From Calothrix sp. NIES-3974 (GTDB taxonomy: Bacteria > Cyanobacteriota > Cyanobacteriia > Cyanobacteriales > Nostocaceae), in NCBI RefSeq assembly GCF_002368395.1, contig NZ_AP018254.1, forward strand, positions 372,001 to 436,000: 64,000 nt of DNA. Reading direction: 5' to 3'. Shown piece after piece: positions 46,345 through 56,004 of the stretch. Numbering within the stretch: the stretch's first letter is position 1; each line of letters starts with the position of its first letter. The position numbers and the translations under genes are program-made. The notes beneath the pieces were generated by a model that was given only the letters and a program-made list of their open reading frames with translations, searched no databases and was not told the origin of the DNA.

Positions 46345-47478
46345 TTAAATAGTAATTGGTGCATCAATATATATAGTTGGTTCTTCAATTTTAAATCCCA
46401 GTTCATACTCATGAAGTTTTGTGGCCATTGTTTGAGCTGCCACATCCAATAATTGACGACGTAACTCAAAAGAAACCTCTCCAGAACCAAGAATAAAAAA
46501 AGTAATTTGAGCTTGAGTTTGCAATTCCTCTGTGCCATTACTAATTTCCCGGAAATTAACATCCGTATTACGTGAATCCAGTCCAAAAATATTATTTGTA
46601 CTATCAATAATAATTTGCCTAATTAAAGCCTGCTCTTCCTGATTAATAACCTGGTGAAAAGTCAAATTGATAATTGCCATGACTTTTTTTGCACCCGTAA
46701 AGTTTTCAATATTGGTTTGAATCAAGGAGTTATTTGGGACAATCACAATAGTTCCTTTACCAGAAGTACGAATTTTTGTGGAACGCAAACCAATCGATTC
46801 TACCCGACCAAAAGTTCCATCTGGTAAACCGATATAATCATCCACAACAAAAGGTTGATCCAAATAAATTACCACACCTCCCAGTATTTGTTCTAAAATT
46901 TTCTGTGCTGCAAAAGCAACCGCAATTCCTCCAACTCCTAAACTAGCAATTAAACCAAAAACATTAATTTCATGGGTTTCAGCAAAAACAATAATTATGA
47001 GAATAATTGCTAGCAGATTAGCAACATATTTACCAATAATTAATAATTCGCTATTAACTTTTTTACCTTTTTCAACAGCCGTTTCCAGCAAATAGATATC
47101 GAATATCTGTTTAATGATTTGAAAAACTAACCAAGTAGTCGTAATTACTAACGACAAACTTACCATTAATTCAAGGCTAGGAAACTTACCAGCTAAAGTT
47201 GATATCCACAGAATAATATCAGTTATGAATAAAACAACAACGACACCAATTAATTGTTGACTTTCAATAGTCAAAATTTGTAGTTTAGAGGCGAAATCAG
47301 CAGAAAATAATCGATTAATTAGGGAAGTAAATAAATTTAATATCAGTTGACTTTTTTGGAAAATCATTAAACTGATAAAACTGCAAATAAATGATAATAT
47401 CCCAATTTGCAGAAAATTATTCTCCCATAAATTTTGAGACATGGTTGAAAATTTAGTTATGACTTGAATAAAGGTCAA
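46345..47478 (-). CDS. MscS-family mechanosensitive channel 2 (377 aa)
   Basis: The organisation is the same as that of channel 1: FGLIASLGVGGIAVAFAAQKILEQILGG (pore helix), YLDQPFVVDDYIGLP, GRVESIGLRSTKIRTSGKGTIVIVPNNSL and the end YIDAPITI. The two genes are clearly paralogous and adjacent on one strand, so they arose by tandem duplication. The AT-rich N-terminal part is more diverged. It may sense different tension or form mixed channels, which is inference. Confidence 0.93.
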   Translation of the reverse strand: MTFIQVITKFSTMSQNLWENNFLQIGILSFICSFISLMIFQKSQLILNLFTSLINRLFSADFASKLQILTIESQQLIGVVVVLFITDIILWISTLAGKFPSLELMVSLSLVITTTWLVFQIIKQIFDIYLLETAVEKGKKVNSELLIIGKYVANLLAIILIIIVFAETHEINVFGLIASLGVGGIAVAFAAQKILEQILGGVVIYLDQPFVVDDYIGLPDGTFGRVESIGLRSTKIRTSGKGTIVIVPNNSLIQTNIENFTGAKKVMAIINLTFHQVINQEEQALIRQIIIDSTNNIFGLDSRNTDVNFREISNGTEELQTQAQITFFILGSGEVSFELRRQLLDVAAQTMATKLHEYELGFKIEEPTIYIDAPITI

Positions 47479-47970
47479 AATGTTTAAGTTAAGCTGTGAT
47501 TATGACCCTGGGGTAAAAACCACCAGACCCTATTTGCGATCGCCCTAACTTCAATATAATGCGCAAACGCGTAGTTTGTACGTTTAATATTCAGCGATTT
47601 ATATGGAGTATCGCGAGGTGATAACATCTATACCAATGGCTGAAAATATCTTACAGAGCCAACTTACCCATGTCTAGGTTAACTGGTACAATTCTCTCTC
47701 TAGTTCTCTAAAGGTAACGAAAATAACTAGAAAGGTTTACGAGAATAATACATGTACATAATATAAATAATAGATATTTTTCAACGCAGTCCCCTATATC
47801 GTTTAAACACAAGCAAACAAGAAAATCGCTTATTCCCAATTACTACTCCCTACATCCTATTTTCTAACGAGATAAAGTTTTTAATTACTCCCCCTACAGA
47901 CGAGACATGTCGTGTCTCTTCCCGTACCATTGTCCCCTTGCTTAAATGTATTATTTATTTGCACAACTAC
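47479..47970. other. Left half of the MscS2 / hypothetical spacer
   Basis: AT-rich, no gene. A dyad AGACGAGACATGTCGTGTCT lies at 47898-47917. The MscS2 promoter is presumably near 47480-47700. Confidence 0.5.
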
Positions 47971-48162
47971 TTAGAGGATGTTTGGAAAGTGTTAATCACT
48001 ACTGACTTAAGCATCTTTTTTAATAGGGTAAACAAGCTCAAACGGTATATTTGTCATTATAAACTATTCCCGATTCCCCTACAGACGTGACATGTCGCGT
48101 CTTTTCCTGCTCCCAAAAAACGAGCTTGTTAAGTATTAAAGTCGAATTTTAAAACATCCTTA
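47971..48162. mobile_element. MITE-like element, AGAGGATGTTTGG ends, copy B
   Basis: The left end TTAGAGGATGTTTGGAAAGT and the right end AATTTTAAAACATCCT are inverted repeats (about 190 bp). The interior holds the dyad AGACGTGACATGTCGCGTCT (48083-48102). The rest of the spacer to 48508 is AT-rich and gene-free. Confidence 0.8.
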
Positions 48163-48508
48163 TATACTAAGACCTATCTTATTGATAAAATCTCCATACC
48201 AGAGATACCCCATTCACTATTAAGGAGAGGGACATGTGTAATCTTGACAGTATTTATTTGTGGGATTATTTTTTCAGTATTCTCTGTAAATATTGTTGAT
48301 TAGATAGAAATTGTATTTGATTTTTGTTGCATATCCTATACTAGCGCTAAAAAATAATTACACCTTTTTGAATAGTCACCTATTTCCTAAAGACCTCAGT
48401 CATTTCAATATTTAAATTAGATTCTGATATCAGATGATTTTTAATAGTAAATACACCCAATTGAGGCTAAATACTAAATATTAGAGATACCTAATCAAAT
48501 CATGGTCA

Positions 48509-49846
48509 TTAATTCCTAGTTGGAGAAGCTAACTCCTGATTAATCAAATCTCGTTCTAGTTTCTCAATATCGCTAGTTTGAAAATACGGCTGAAATGTCG
48601 TTTGAGAAATATCACGAATAGACGAAAAAACGGGAATAGATGTTGATTCTGGATTGGTAACACTTCGCTGAAATCCTTGCTGTAAATTACTCGAATTAGT
48701 TGTGGTTGAATTTGAATTATATCGCTGACGATAACTGGAATTTGCTGATACAGAAACTTGGGAGCGGTTTTGATTTAACTTGACTACTTGCTGTTGCCAT
48801 TGCTGTATCTGTTGACGAGATTGTTGATAAAAAGGACTATTTTTCCTCACTAAGCTAGCTTCATTAATTGCAGATTGCAATGACACAATATCACCATTTA
48901 TAGCAGTTTTACGAGCATTTTCCAGATAGGATTTATCTTCTGCTGATTCTAGCCTTTTTTCTAGGCTACTAATTAGTCGTTGTGCATCTTGATAATGTGT
49001 ATCACTAATTACTAAACTAGCTTCACTAATCGCTAGACGCATATCATGAACTTTACCACTTTTGGCCAGATTACGGGCTTTCTCTAATTGTACCGAATCT
49101 CTGTGAGAATCCCCCCGTAGCCCGTCTACATCTGAGGATAACAAATCCTGATTTCTAGACTTGTTACGAGCAATTTCTGCTTCCTTCTCTTGCTGCTGGG
49201 TAATTTTTTCTTCTTGTTCTATTTTCTCTGCTTGTTCCCGTATCCCTTGAATATGCTGAACTAATTGGTAATACTGACTACCAGACCAATATTCATTTTT
49301 GACTTTTTTTAAGCCTTTAGCCATTTCCAGTCCCTTGTACCATGTATCTCGTTCTTGCAGATTTACCACATTTTTGGCTTGTTCATAAATACTTTCTCCC
49401 TGTTCCCATACACTTTGCCAAAATTGAATTTTTTCTCTAACTATAGAATAGTTAGGAATATTTTCTGAAACCTCCTCTAGGGTCTCAATAACTGTGGGAA
49501 AATCTCCCTGATGGAAGGATTTTTCACTCACTTCCAATAATGCATTTAACCATTGATTAATTAAGCGATCGCTATTTTCCCGTAAAGGGTTATCCCGCGG
49601 TATCCGATTAGCTAAATTAATCGCGGTGACTAATTTCTGTGCATCTTGCACATCCACCATTGTCGTTGCACAATATATCAACTCTCCAGCATCATTTTGA
49701 ACTGCTGAATCACAACTTGTGACATCAGGTAGCTTTAGCAAGTAAATCAATGCACCTACTCCTATTCCCATACTTGTAAGCGCAATCATCAAAATGAAAT
49801 ACCAGCATCGCTGAGAACGACTAGGGTGATAATTAATAATATTCAC
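48509..49846 (-). CDS. Membrane-anchored coiled-coil protein (445 aa), unknown function
   Basis: One N-terminal membrane helix (WYFILMIALTSMGIGVGALIYLL) is followed by a helical region with TPR-like or coiled-coil repeats (LVTAINLANRIPRDNPLRENSDRLINQW, IREQAEKIEQEEKITQQQEKEAE), two related segments (LRLAISEASLVISDTHYQDAQRLI and LQSAINEASLVRKNSPFYQQSRQQI) and a Ser/Asn-rich C-terminus. The duplicated A-I-x-E-A-S-L-V motif suggests internal repeats. Family not recognised. Confidence 0.75.
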   Translation of the reverse strand: MNIINYHPSRSQRCWYFILMIALTSMGIGVGALIYLLKLPDVTSCDSAVQNDAGELIYCATTMVDVQDAQKLVTAINLANRIPRDNPLRENSDRLINQWLNALLEVSEKSFHQGDFPTVIETLEEVSENIPNYSIVREKIQFWQSVWEQGESIYEQAKNVVNLQERDTWYKGLEMAKGLKKVKNEYWSGSQYYQLVQHIQGIREQAEKIEQEEKITQQQEKEAEIARNKSRNQDLLSSDVDGLRGDSHRDSVQLEKARNLAKSGKVHDMRLAISEASLVISDTHYQDAQRLISSLEKRLESAEDKSYLENARKTAINGDIVSLQSAINEASLVRKNSPFYQQSRQQIQQWQQQVVKLNQNRSQVSVSANSSYRQRYNSNSTTTNSSNLQQGFQRSVTNPESTSIPVFSSIRDISQTTFQPYFQTSDIEKLERDLINQELASPTRN

Positions 49847-50224
49847 GCTGTCTACACACCGAAAACCATAACTACCGTTCTATGGTTCCCAATTAATGTG
49901 TCACCAATTATAGGGAGAAATACGGATTTTTGCGCCAAAAAGACTGTTTTGCCGATATTTTGACTATCTTGTGATTTTCATATTTCTCGAATTAATATAC
50001 TCATGAATAATTTGTCCCCAGGATGTAAATTATTAGAAGCATCACCTCAGTAATAGTACGTAAATTAAATTAATTTTAGTAACGGTTTATTTCTGATTTT
50101 AAAAAACTAATAAAATTAGGAAATCATGAATTAAATCCAAATCGGAAGCTAGCTATATTGAGGCGAGAAAAATTACCAACATTTCTCGACCGTTTCAATT
50201 CCCTATATTTATCTTTCTTGACTC
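49847..50224. promoter_or_regulatory. Divergent promoter spacer
   Basis: This 378-bp AT-rich spacer lies between divergent genes. No dyad repeat or gene is visible, so it presumably holds two promoters. Confidence 0.4.
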
Positions 50225-50491
50225 ATGGTTACAGTTTATTTACCCCTACCACTGCCATCACAAAACTCTAATTACCCATTTCCGGTTTGGTTAAGATTAT
50301 GTGATTGTGACAAAAATCTCAACATTGGCGAATATCTGGTAATTAACCGTAGCCCTTTGATGAAATCCTTTACTGTCTGCATCAAATATTGCGATGAAGA
50401 ATATGCCTTAGTGACAGCAAATTCCGAAATTATTAATTTAGGAATTAGTTATTTTACCTCGATGTATGAAAGTTACCAAAAATTGGTATAA
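50225..50491 (+). CDS. Hypothetical protein (88 aa)
   Basis: A small protein, MVTVYLPLPLPSQNSNYPFP then WLRLCDCDKNLNIGEYLVIN, with four Cys (LCDC, CIKYC) but no clear metal motif. It is 38 bp upstream of the next hypothetical gene on the same strand, so the two may be co-transcribed. Function unknown. Confidence 0.6.
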   Translation: MVTVYLPLPLPSQNSNYPFPVWLRLCDCDKNLNIGEYLVINRSPLMKSFTVCIKYCDEEYALVTANSEIINLGISYFTSMYESYQKLV

Positions 50492-50529
50492 TTGCTTTTA
50501 ACATCATTAACTTTTCTCCACTGGCAATT

Positions 50530-50961
50530 ATGTTTGCATCTAACCCATCCCCTACATCTGATAGCAAATGGCAGCATCAACTGGATCGATTTGTGAAAGA
50601 CCATCAAAGGAATTTAGCTGCTTTAGCTTGGGGATTGTGGTTAGAAAATCAACGTAATCAAGGAACTATTGGGATTGATTTAAAACCCAAACCTCCTCGG
50701 TTTGTTTATTGTCCGGATGAGGCGATTCAGAAACTCAACGATAACGTTGAAAATAGATTGCAGGAAATCCTCGGTTTAATTGAACACTATAACCCAGAAA
50801 TTGAAGTTCTCATGATTGCCATTGGGAACGAACAAATCAAATTGATTTATTTTCAACCCGATACACCTCCACCCCAATGTTTTGCAGAAATAGCAAAAGA
50901 TATAGACACAATGTTAACAGAAATTGAAACCCTACTCGGACTCTTGGATTTTGGATTTTAG
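50530..50961 (+). CDS. Conserved cyanobacterial hypothetical protein (143 aa)
   Basis: A mostly alpha/beta protein (DSKWQHQLDRFVKDHQRNLAALAWGLWLENQ; PPRFVYCPDEAIQKLNDNVENRLQEILGLIE; IEVLMIAIGNEQIKLIYFQP). No signal peptide or membrane helix. The final Leu-Asp-Phe-Gly-Phe-stop is encoded by heptamer repeat units (GGATTTTGGATTTTAG), so the C-terminus has been altered by repeat growth. Function unknown. Confidence 0.7.
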   Translation: MFASNPSPTSDSKWQHQLDRFVKDHQRNLAALAWGLWLENQRNQGTIGIDLKPKPPRFVYCPDEAIQKLNDNVENRLQEILGLIEHYNPEIEVLMIAIGNEQIKLIYFQPDTPPPQCFAEIAKDIDTMLTEIETLLGLLDFGF

Positions 50962-51031
50962 ATTACCCTACGGGAAGCCGCACTACGTGCGTCTATGGAT
51001 TTTAGAGCTTAGAGTAATTAAGGCTTAAGTA

Positions 51032-51238
51032 GGGCTTACTGAAAAATAGTAATAGTAAAGACGGGATATATAGCGTCTCTATATTTTGTAAGGAGAGGCT
51101 GAAAAACCTGGCATTTGTCATTTTTGGGGTCTTGTGAAAAGTGAAATCCGTAGGGTTAAAAATATTTCCTGTACAGACGCGACATATCGCGTCTCTCCCT
51201 ATTCCCTACCCTGACTAAAAAACTTTTTCCGCAGACCC
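51032..51238. mobile_element. MITE-like element, GGGCTTACTGAAAAA ends, compact copy
   Basis: The left end GGGCTTACTGAAAAA (51032-51046) and the right end TTTTTCCGCAGACCC (51224-51238) are imperfect inverted repeats. The interior has two dyads (AGACGGGATATATAGCGTCT at 51059-51078 and AGACGCGACATATCGCGTCT at 51175-51194) and the AAAAACCTGGCATTTGT block shared with 15262-15378. The rest of the spacer (50962-51440) is gene-free. Confidence 0.75.
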
Positions 51239-51440
51239 TTAGCATTAATTCTTAAACTGCAAGATTTGAGTTAATCTAACGTGAATTCGACAGATAAAAA
51301 GAATCCCTCTCCAAAGCTCTCTTTCTTGAGAACAGAGGTTTTGAAATAATTGATTCTTGATTGAAAACTACGGATTTTCTACCCCTCTATGAAGTCGGAG
51401 AGGGGTTGGGGTGAGGTTCACCGAACTCACATTAATTTAC

Positions 51441-51468
51441 AAAAAAACCTGTGGAAATACACAGGTTT
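51441..51468 (-). terminator. Intrinsic terminator of the ribosomal operon, downstream of rplL
   Basis: Read on the minus strand, AAACCTGTG and CACAGGTTT form a 9-bp stem around a 6-base loop, followed by a run of T (TTTTTTTG including the stem end). It lies about 90 bp after the rplL stop and closes the secE-to-rplL transcript. Confidence 0.85.
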
Positions 51469-51555
51469 TAATGATTCTCAAATAAAGCTGAAAAATTCAT
51501 CATGATGTAGCAGTAATCTATAAAATACCGCTACTTTGGCATAAAAATAATCAAA

Positions 51556-51945
51556 TTACTTGATTACAACTTTACCACCAGCTTCTTCGATTTTCTTCTT
51601 AGCTTCCTCAGCTTTCTCTTTCGCGACACCTTCAAATAATGCTTTCGGTGCAGCTTCTACCAGGTCTTTCGCTTCTTTCAAACCTAAACCGGTTAATTCA
51701 CGGACAATCTTGAGAACAGCAATTTTCTTATCTGCGGGTACAGACTCAAGAATTGCATCAAATTCAGTTTTCTCTTCTTCCACCGCAGCAGGTGCAGCAC
51801 CAGGTGCAGCCATCATCATCATTCCACCAGCAGGTGCAGCTGCGCTAACTCCAAAAGCTTCTTCAATTTGTTTCACAAGTTCAGAGGCTTCGAGAAGGGT
51901 TAAACCTTTCAATTTTTCCAAGATTTCATCGGTTGCAGCAGACAT
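51556..51945 (-). CDS. rplL: Ribosomal protein bL12 (L7/L12)
   Basis: The stalk protein that recruits translational GTPases. N-terminal dimerisation helix ([27 protein letters not shown]), Ala/Pro/Met hinge ([18 protein letters not shown]) and C-terminal domain ([36 protein letters not shown]...GGKVVIK). 129 aa, complete. It is the last gene of the operon, 81 bp after rplJ, with an intrinsic terminator downstream. Confidence 0.98.
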   Translation of the reverse strand: MSAATDEILEKLKGLTLLEASELVKQIEEAFGVSAAAPAGGMMMMAAPGAAPAAVEEEKTEFDAILESVPADKKIAVLKIVRELTGLGLKEAKDLVEAAPKALFEGVAKEKAEEAKKKIEEAGGKVVIK

Positions 51946-52026
51946 TTTTCAAACTCCTAATAGTCGATAATTGAATTATTGATTGATTGCAGCAAACCTA
52001 ATTGCCAAAATCAATAGCAAGGGAAA

Positions 52027-52569
52027 TTACGCAGCTTCACCGTCACCTTTTTCTTTGTCGGCAATAGCTTGAATTGCGCGTCCTAAACCAGTTGGAACTT
52101 CGTTGATACCGATAGCAATTTTGGCTGTAACTGCGTTGATTGCTCCAGCAATTTGAGCCATGAGTTGCTCTTTCGAGGGTAAGTCACCAAGGGCTTTAAT
52201 ATCTGCTTCTTTTAGCAGTTGTCCGTCCATGACACCACCGCGAAGTTCGGTTTTTTTGGTGGCTTTTTGGAACTCTTGGTAAGCTTTAATGGCGGAAGAA
52301 AAATCCTCTTTGACGAGAACAAAGGCGTTAGAACCTTTCAACAAATCATTGAGAGGTTGCCATTTTTCTTCTTCTTTGATGGCAATACCCATGAAGGTGT
52401 TTTTTGTCACCTTACAAACTGCCCCGCTCGGACGTAGTTTCCGCCGAAGGTTGGTGATTTCTGCTACTGTCAATCCTTGGTAATCAATGACGAATGCCAA
52501 GGTTGACTCGCTGAGGGTTTGTTTAAGTTCTTCAACAATTTCCCTTTTGTTTTCTATTGTTCTACCCAT
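52027..52569 (-). CDS. rplJ: Ribosomal protein uL10
   Basis: It anchors the L7/L12 stalk to 23S rRNA. N-terminus: GRTIENKREIVEELKQTLSESTLAFVIDYQGLTVAEITNLRRKLR; then VCKVTKNTFMGIAIKE. The C-terminal helix for L12 binding ends VPTGLGRAIQAIADKEKGDGEAA. 180 aa, normal. The SD is a full AGGAGGTGAG. It is separated from rplA by 388 bp containing a probable L10 autoregulatory leader. Confidence 0.98.
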   Translation of the reverse strand: MGRTIENKREIVEELKQTLSESTLAFVIDYQGLTVAEITNLRRKLRPSGAVCKVTKNTFMGIAIKEEEKWQPLNDLLKGSNAFVLVKEDFSSAIKAYQEFQKATKKTELRGGVMDGQLLKEADIKALGDLPSKEQLMAQIAGAINAVTAKIAIGINEVPTGLGRAIQAIADKEKGDGEAA

Positions 52570-52627
52570 CCGTTCTCACCTCCTGTGTATGGGTAATTGA
52601 TGGGTCATGGGTTAGTTTTTGATGATG

Positions 52628-52696
52628 GTGCATCATGCACATCTCCAAGTCGCAATAAAGTTAACCCCGGCTAATTTTTCCTGAAAAAGCCGGGGT
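52628..52696 (-). ncRNA. Probable ribosomal protein L10 leader (5' UTR of rplJ)
   Basis: Upstream of rplJ on its coding strand lie a strong hairpin (ACCCCGGCT with AGCCGGGGT; plus-strand arms 52664-52672 and 52688-52696) and the short dyad GTGCATCATGCAC (52628-52640). L10 or the L10-L12 complex represses translation by binding such leaders in many bacteria. Assignment is by position and structure; the kink-turn consensus was not verified. Confidence 0.6.
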
Positions 52697-52957
52697 CAGA
52701 TCGAGTTTCGAGGTTAGCTAGATTAAATCTAAATTTGTGTGGAAAGAAAATTATACATTTCCACAACAAAAATCTAATTATAATTTTTGCTTTTACCTCG
52801 GCAGGAAATTAAGCTATTAAGCACCTGCTGTCTCCGGCATTGAGCGCAATCTCAAATATTTTTAATTGGAGATGGGAAATTATCCATAGGTTTACCAAAT
52901 TAACTTTTAACAGATAATTGACACCGATGCAACCCCATCTCCTAAATTATTGCGAGA

Positions 52958-53668
52958 TTAGGCTTCTGCTTTCATGTCTCTGAGGGCGTTGATATCAACG
53001 CTGATGGAGGGTCCCATTGTGGAGGCAACATAGAGACTACGCCAATAACGACCTTTGGCTCCAGAAGGTCGGTTACGGTCGATGCTTTCTTGCAGAGCTT
53101 TGAGGTTGATTAATAAGTCTTCTGGGGAAAAGGAAGCTTTACCAAACATAACGTGGACGATACCACTCCGGTCGGCTCGATATTCTAGTTTCCCAGCTTT
53201 AAATTCTGCGATCGCAGCCGCGACATCTGGTGTCACTGTACCACCTTTGGGTGATGGCATCAAACCCCGTGGACCGAGTAATTTACCTAATTTTGCGACC
53301 TGGGGCATTACATCGGGGGTGGCTATCAATTTATCGAAATCCATCCGCCCTTTGAAAATTTCGTCAATCAGTTCTTCTGAACCTACGATGTCCGCACCCG
53401 CATTACTCGCTTCGGTTACTTTTTCTCCACGAGTAATAACTGCTACTCTCACCACGTTACCAGTTCCTTTAGGTAAGGCTACGGTCGTCCGCAGTTGCTG
53501 GTCGGTATATTTGGGGTCAATACCTAAGCGAATATGGGCTTCGGCTGCTTCGGGAAATTTCGCTGTTGCTGTTTCTTTCAACAATGCGAGTGCATCTAAT
53601 GGTGCGTAATCTCGCTGTTCTACTTTCGCTTGTAATTCACGCAAGCGACGGGATACTTTTTTGGCCAT
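52958..53668 (-). CDS. rplA: Ribosomal protein uL1
   Basis: An L1-stalk rRNA-binding protein. Diagnostic segments are [69 protein letters not shown], and the C-terminal [20 protein letters not shown]. 236 aa, complete. It lies 89 bp after rplK. Confidence 0.98.
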   Translation of the reverse strand: MAKKVSRRLRELQAKVEQRDYAPLDALALLKETATAKFPEAAEAHIRLGIDPKYTDQQLRTTVALPKGTGNVVRVAVITRGEKVTEASNAGADIVGSEELIDEIFKGRMDFDKLIATPDVMPQVAKLGKLLGPRGLMPSPKGGTVTPDVAAAIAEFKAGKLEYRADRSGIVHVMFGKASFSPEDLLINLKALQESIDRNRPSGAKGRYWRSLYVASTMGPSISVDINALRDMKAEA

Positions 53669-53757
53669 TTTTTACTCCTGGGGTGCTGCGAGAATATTCT
53701 CTCCCCCAATTCTGTGATGTTGTACTTGTAATTTTGGATGGGATTAATAGGCTGTGA

Positions 53758-54183
53758 TTAGTCCACAACTGCCACACCCATATTTTTCGCCGTTCCGGCA
53801 ATGATTTTCATCGCTGCGTCGATGTCGTTCGCATTTAAGTCTGGCATTTTGGTTTGGGCAATTTGCTTTAATTGCTCACGGGTAATGGAACCGACTTTTT
53901 TCTTGTTGGGTTCGTTGGAACCGGTTTCGATTTTCGCTGCTTTTTTAATCAATACCGATGCGGGGGGAGTTTTGAGAACAAAGGTAAAACTCCGGTCTTC
54001 AAATACCGAAATTTCTACCGGGATCACCATACCCGCTTGGTCTGCGGTTTTGGCGTTGTATTCTTTACAAAACGCCATGATATTGACACCATGTTGACCC
54101 AAAGCTGGACCAACTGGTGGTGCGGGGTTGGCTTTACCCGCTTGTAATGCCAGTTTAATAAGGGCTACAACCTTTTTCGCCAT
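53758..54183 (-). CDS. rplK: Ribosomal protein uL11
   Basis: It binds the GTPase-associated centre of 23S rRNA. The N-terminus ([41 protein letters not shown]) with the conserved Pro pair is present, and the C-terminal RNA-binding part ends [18 protein letters not shown]-like. 141 aa. It follows nusG by 6 bp. Confidence 0.98.
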   Translation of the reverse strand: MAKKVVALIKLALQAGKANPAPPVGPALGQHGVNIMAFCKEYNAKTADQAGMVIPVEISVFEDRSFTFVLKTPPASVLIKKAAKIETGSNEPNKKKVGSITREQLKQIAQTKMPDLNANDIDAAMKIIAGTAKNMGVAVVD

Positions 54184-54189
54184 TTCTAG

Positions 54190-54834
54190 TTAGCTCTGCT
54201 TTTGAACCTGATTAAATTCCAATTCGACGGGTGTTTCTCGTCCGAAAATTGAAAGTAAGGCTTTTAGTTTACTCCGTTCTGGACTCACTTCGATTACCTC
54301 ACCTTCAAAGTCCTTGAATGGACCAGAAAGCACGACTATTTTATCACCTGTAACCATATCAATTTTGACAACAGGTTCTTGTTCGCTGGTTTGTTTAAAT
54401 ATCCGCTCCACTTCTGAGTGACTCAGGGGAACTGGTTTGACGTGACCGCGACTTTTAGCACTTCCCCGTCGTTGTTCTGCACCCACAAAGTTAATCACAT
54501 GGGAAGTATTGCGGACTACTGACCAGCTATCGTCATCCATGATCATCTTCACCAACACATAGCCGGGAAAGACTTTTTCCTCACTGTGATGACGACTTCC
54601 ATCCTTACGGATTTTTACCGCCGGTGTGTGGGGAATTTCCACTTGAATAATTTTATCGGCAACATCGAATGTTTGAATCCGCTGTTCGATGTTGGTTTTT
54701 ACGCGTTTCTCACAACCCGAAGCAACTTGGACTGCATACCATCTGGCTTCGCGGACTGCATTGCCCAATTCGCGATCGCTTGTATCGTCGGAATGCAATG
54801 CTGAGTTATGTCCTTCGTCTGTAGCAGAATTCAT
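54190..54834 (-). CDS. nusG: Transcription termination/antitermination factor NusG
   Basis: The NGN domain (RWYAVQVASGCEKRVKTNIEQRI...FPGYVLVKMIMDDDSWSVVRNTSHVINFVG) is followed by a KOW domain (KIDMVTGDKIVVLSGPFKDFEGEVIEVSPERSKLKALLSIFGRETPVELEF). An extra acidic N-terminal tail of about 30 residues is usual in cyanobacteria. The start overlaps the secE stop (TGATG). It couples transcription and translation. Confidence 0.98.
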   Translation of the reverse strand: MNSATDEGHNSALHSDDTSDRELGNAVREARWYAVQVASGCEKRVKTNIEQRIQTFDVADKIIQVEIPHTPAVKIRKDGSRHHSEEKVFPGYVLVKMIMDDDSWSVVRNTSHVINFVGAEQRRGSAKSRGHVKPVPLSHSEVERIFKQTSEQEPVVKIDMVTGDKIVVLSGPFKDFEGEVIEVSPERSKLKALLSIFGRETPVELEFNQVQKQS

Positions 54835-55055
54835 CAGAATACCTGTTTAGCTGCCCATATAAAAAAGTTATCTACTAGATATATCAACGATGCGGAGAGT
54901 GTCACCATCAATAACACCCCAGCCGATTCACTAAATAACTGTTTACGACTGGGCCAAACTACTTTTTCAAATTCTTCTTTGGTACCTTGCAAAAAGTTAC
55001 CAATGCTGAAACCACTCGGGGTTTCTGGCATTTCCGCTTCGCTTTTCTTCGCCAT
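54834..55055 (-). CDS. secE: Preprotein translocase subunit SecE
   Basis: A short form (73 aa) with one membrane helix (FSESAGVLLMVTLSASLIYLVDNFFIWA), preceded by the conserved amphipathic segment FLQGTKEEFEKVVWPSRKQL. It stabilises SecY in the translocon. Overlaps nusG by one base. Confidence 0.95.
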   Translation of the reverse strand: MAKKSEAEMPETPSGFSIGNFLQGTKEEFEKVVWPSRKQLFSESAGVLLMVTLSASLIYLVDNFFIWAAKQVF

Positions 55056-55256
55056 AACCGCGTATCTCCCCGATCTACAAAATAATTTTTTGACCTAAAT
55101 GTTAGAAGTGAGTAGAAGATACTCAATTTGATTGCCACCCTGACATCAAGGTTCTAAGGGTATAAACAAAAATATTACCCGAAATAGGATTGCTCTTGCT
55201 GTACTATTTTACAGCGAATGCGTCAATTCCGGGTAGCAGTCTTTTGAAAATACGAG

Positions 55257-55329
55257 CGCGCCCTGGAGGACTTGAACCCCCGACATCAGGTTTTGGAGAC
55301 CTGCGTTCTACCAACTGAACTAAGAGCGC
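55257..55329 (-). tRNA. trnW: tRNA-Trp (CCA anticodon)
   Basis: On the minus strand the 73-nt cloverleaf has acceptor stem GCGCTCT paired with AGGGCGC, D-arm AGTTCAGTTGGTAGAAC, anticodon loop TCTCCAAA (anticodon CCA) with stem CAGGT/ACCTG, T-arm GGGGGTTCAAGTCCTCC and discriminator G. CCA is not encoded. It lies between rplS and secE, the usual cyanobacterial position. Confidence 0.97.
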
Positions 55330-55498
55330 TTAAATGTATCTTGAATTCAGTTTATTGCGCTTGACTTTTACTATTATAACGCAACTTGGCATTATTTTAA
55401 ATTATTTTTGTCGGTTTTTTGATGGTGGGTACAATTTATTTTCACAAAGGGGCGCTCGATCAAGCCTGCTTTATTGCCAAACCAAGCGAATTCTCCAA

Positions 55499-55873
55499 TT
55501 ACAAAGGACGATCAAAACGTTGTTTAATCCGGGTAGCTTTCCCAACTCGTTCCCGTAGATAGTACAGTTTGGCACGTCTGACTTTACCGCGACGGATGAC
55601 TTTAATACCATCAATCCGGGGGGAATGGAGCAAAAACACCCGCTCTACTCCCACGCCTTGGAAGACACGACGCACGGTAATGGTTTCGTTGATACCGGAG
55701 TGACGACGGGCAATCACCACACCTTCGTAGGGCTGAACCCGGAATTTGTCGCCTTCTTTAATTTTGACACCGACACGAACTGTGTCACCAATATAGATAT
55801 CGGGGATATCTGACTTTAGCTGTTCCGCTTCAATGGAGCGGATAATCTCTTGCGCGTTCATGCTCATTTTCAA
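55499..55873 (-). CDS. rplS: Ribosomal protein bL19
   Basis: It lies at the 30S-50S interface. Typical segments are [87 protein letters not shown]. At 124 aa it is complete (an extra Met-Lys before MSMNAQ is possible). It opens the block with trnW and secE. Confidence 0.97.
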   Translation of the reverse strand: MKMSMNAQEIIRSIEAEQLKSDIPDIYIGDTVRVGVKIKEGDKFRVQPYEGVVIARRHSGINETITVRRVFQGVGVERVFLLHSPRIDGIKVIRRGKVRRAKLYYLRERVGKATRIKQRFDRPL

Positions 55874-56004
55874 AAACTCACAATCAATAATAATAAATCG
55901 ACAAATGCTTTTTAGTCTAGTTATCTTGGATGGGAGGGTTTTTCGGAGTGCATTGCTTTAAGGATGAAAGTATAAGATAAAACTTTATATTGGGATTGTG
56001 GGGT

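Noticed and set aside
51560-51970. 136-aa open frame antisense to rplL
   Set aside because: It is a shadow of the strongly codon-biased rplL gene with no SD or homology.
53055-53609. 184-aa open frame antisense to rplA
   Set aside because: Shadow of rplA; composition follows the reverse complement of the real gene.
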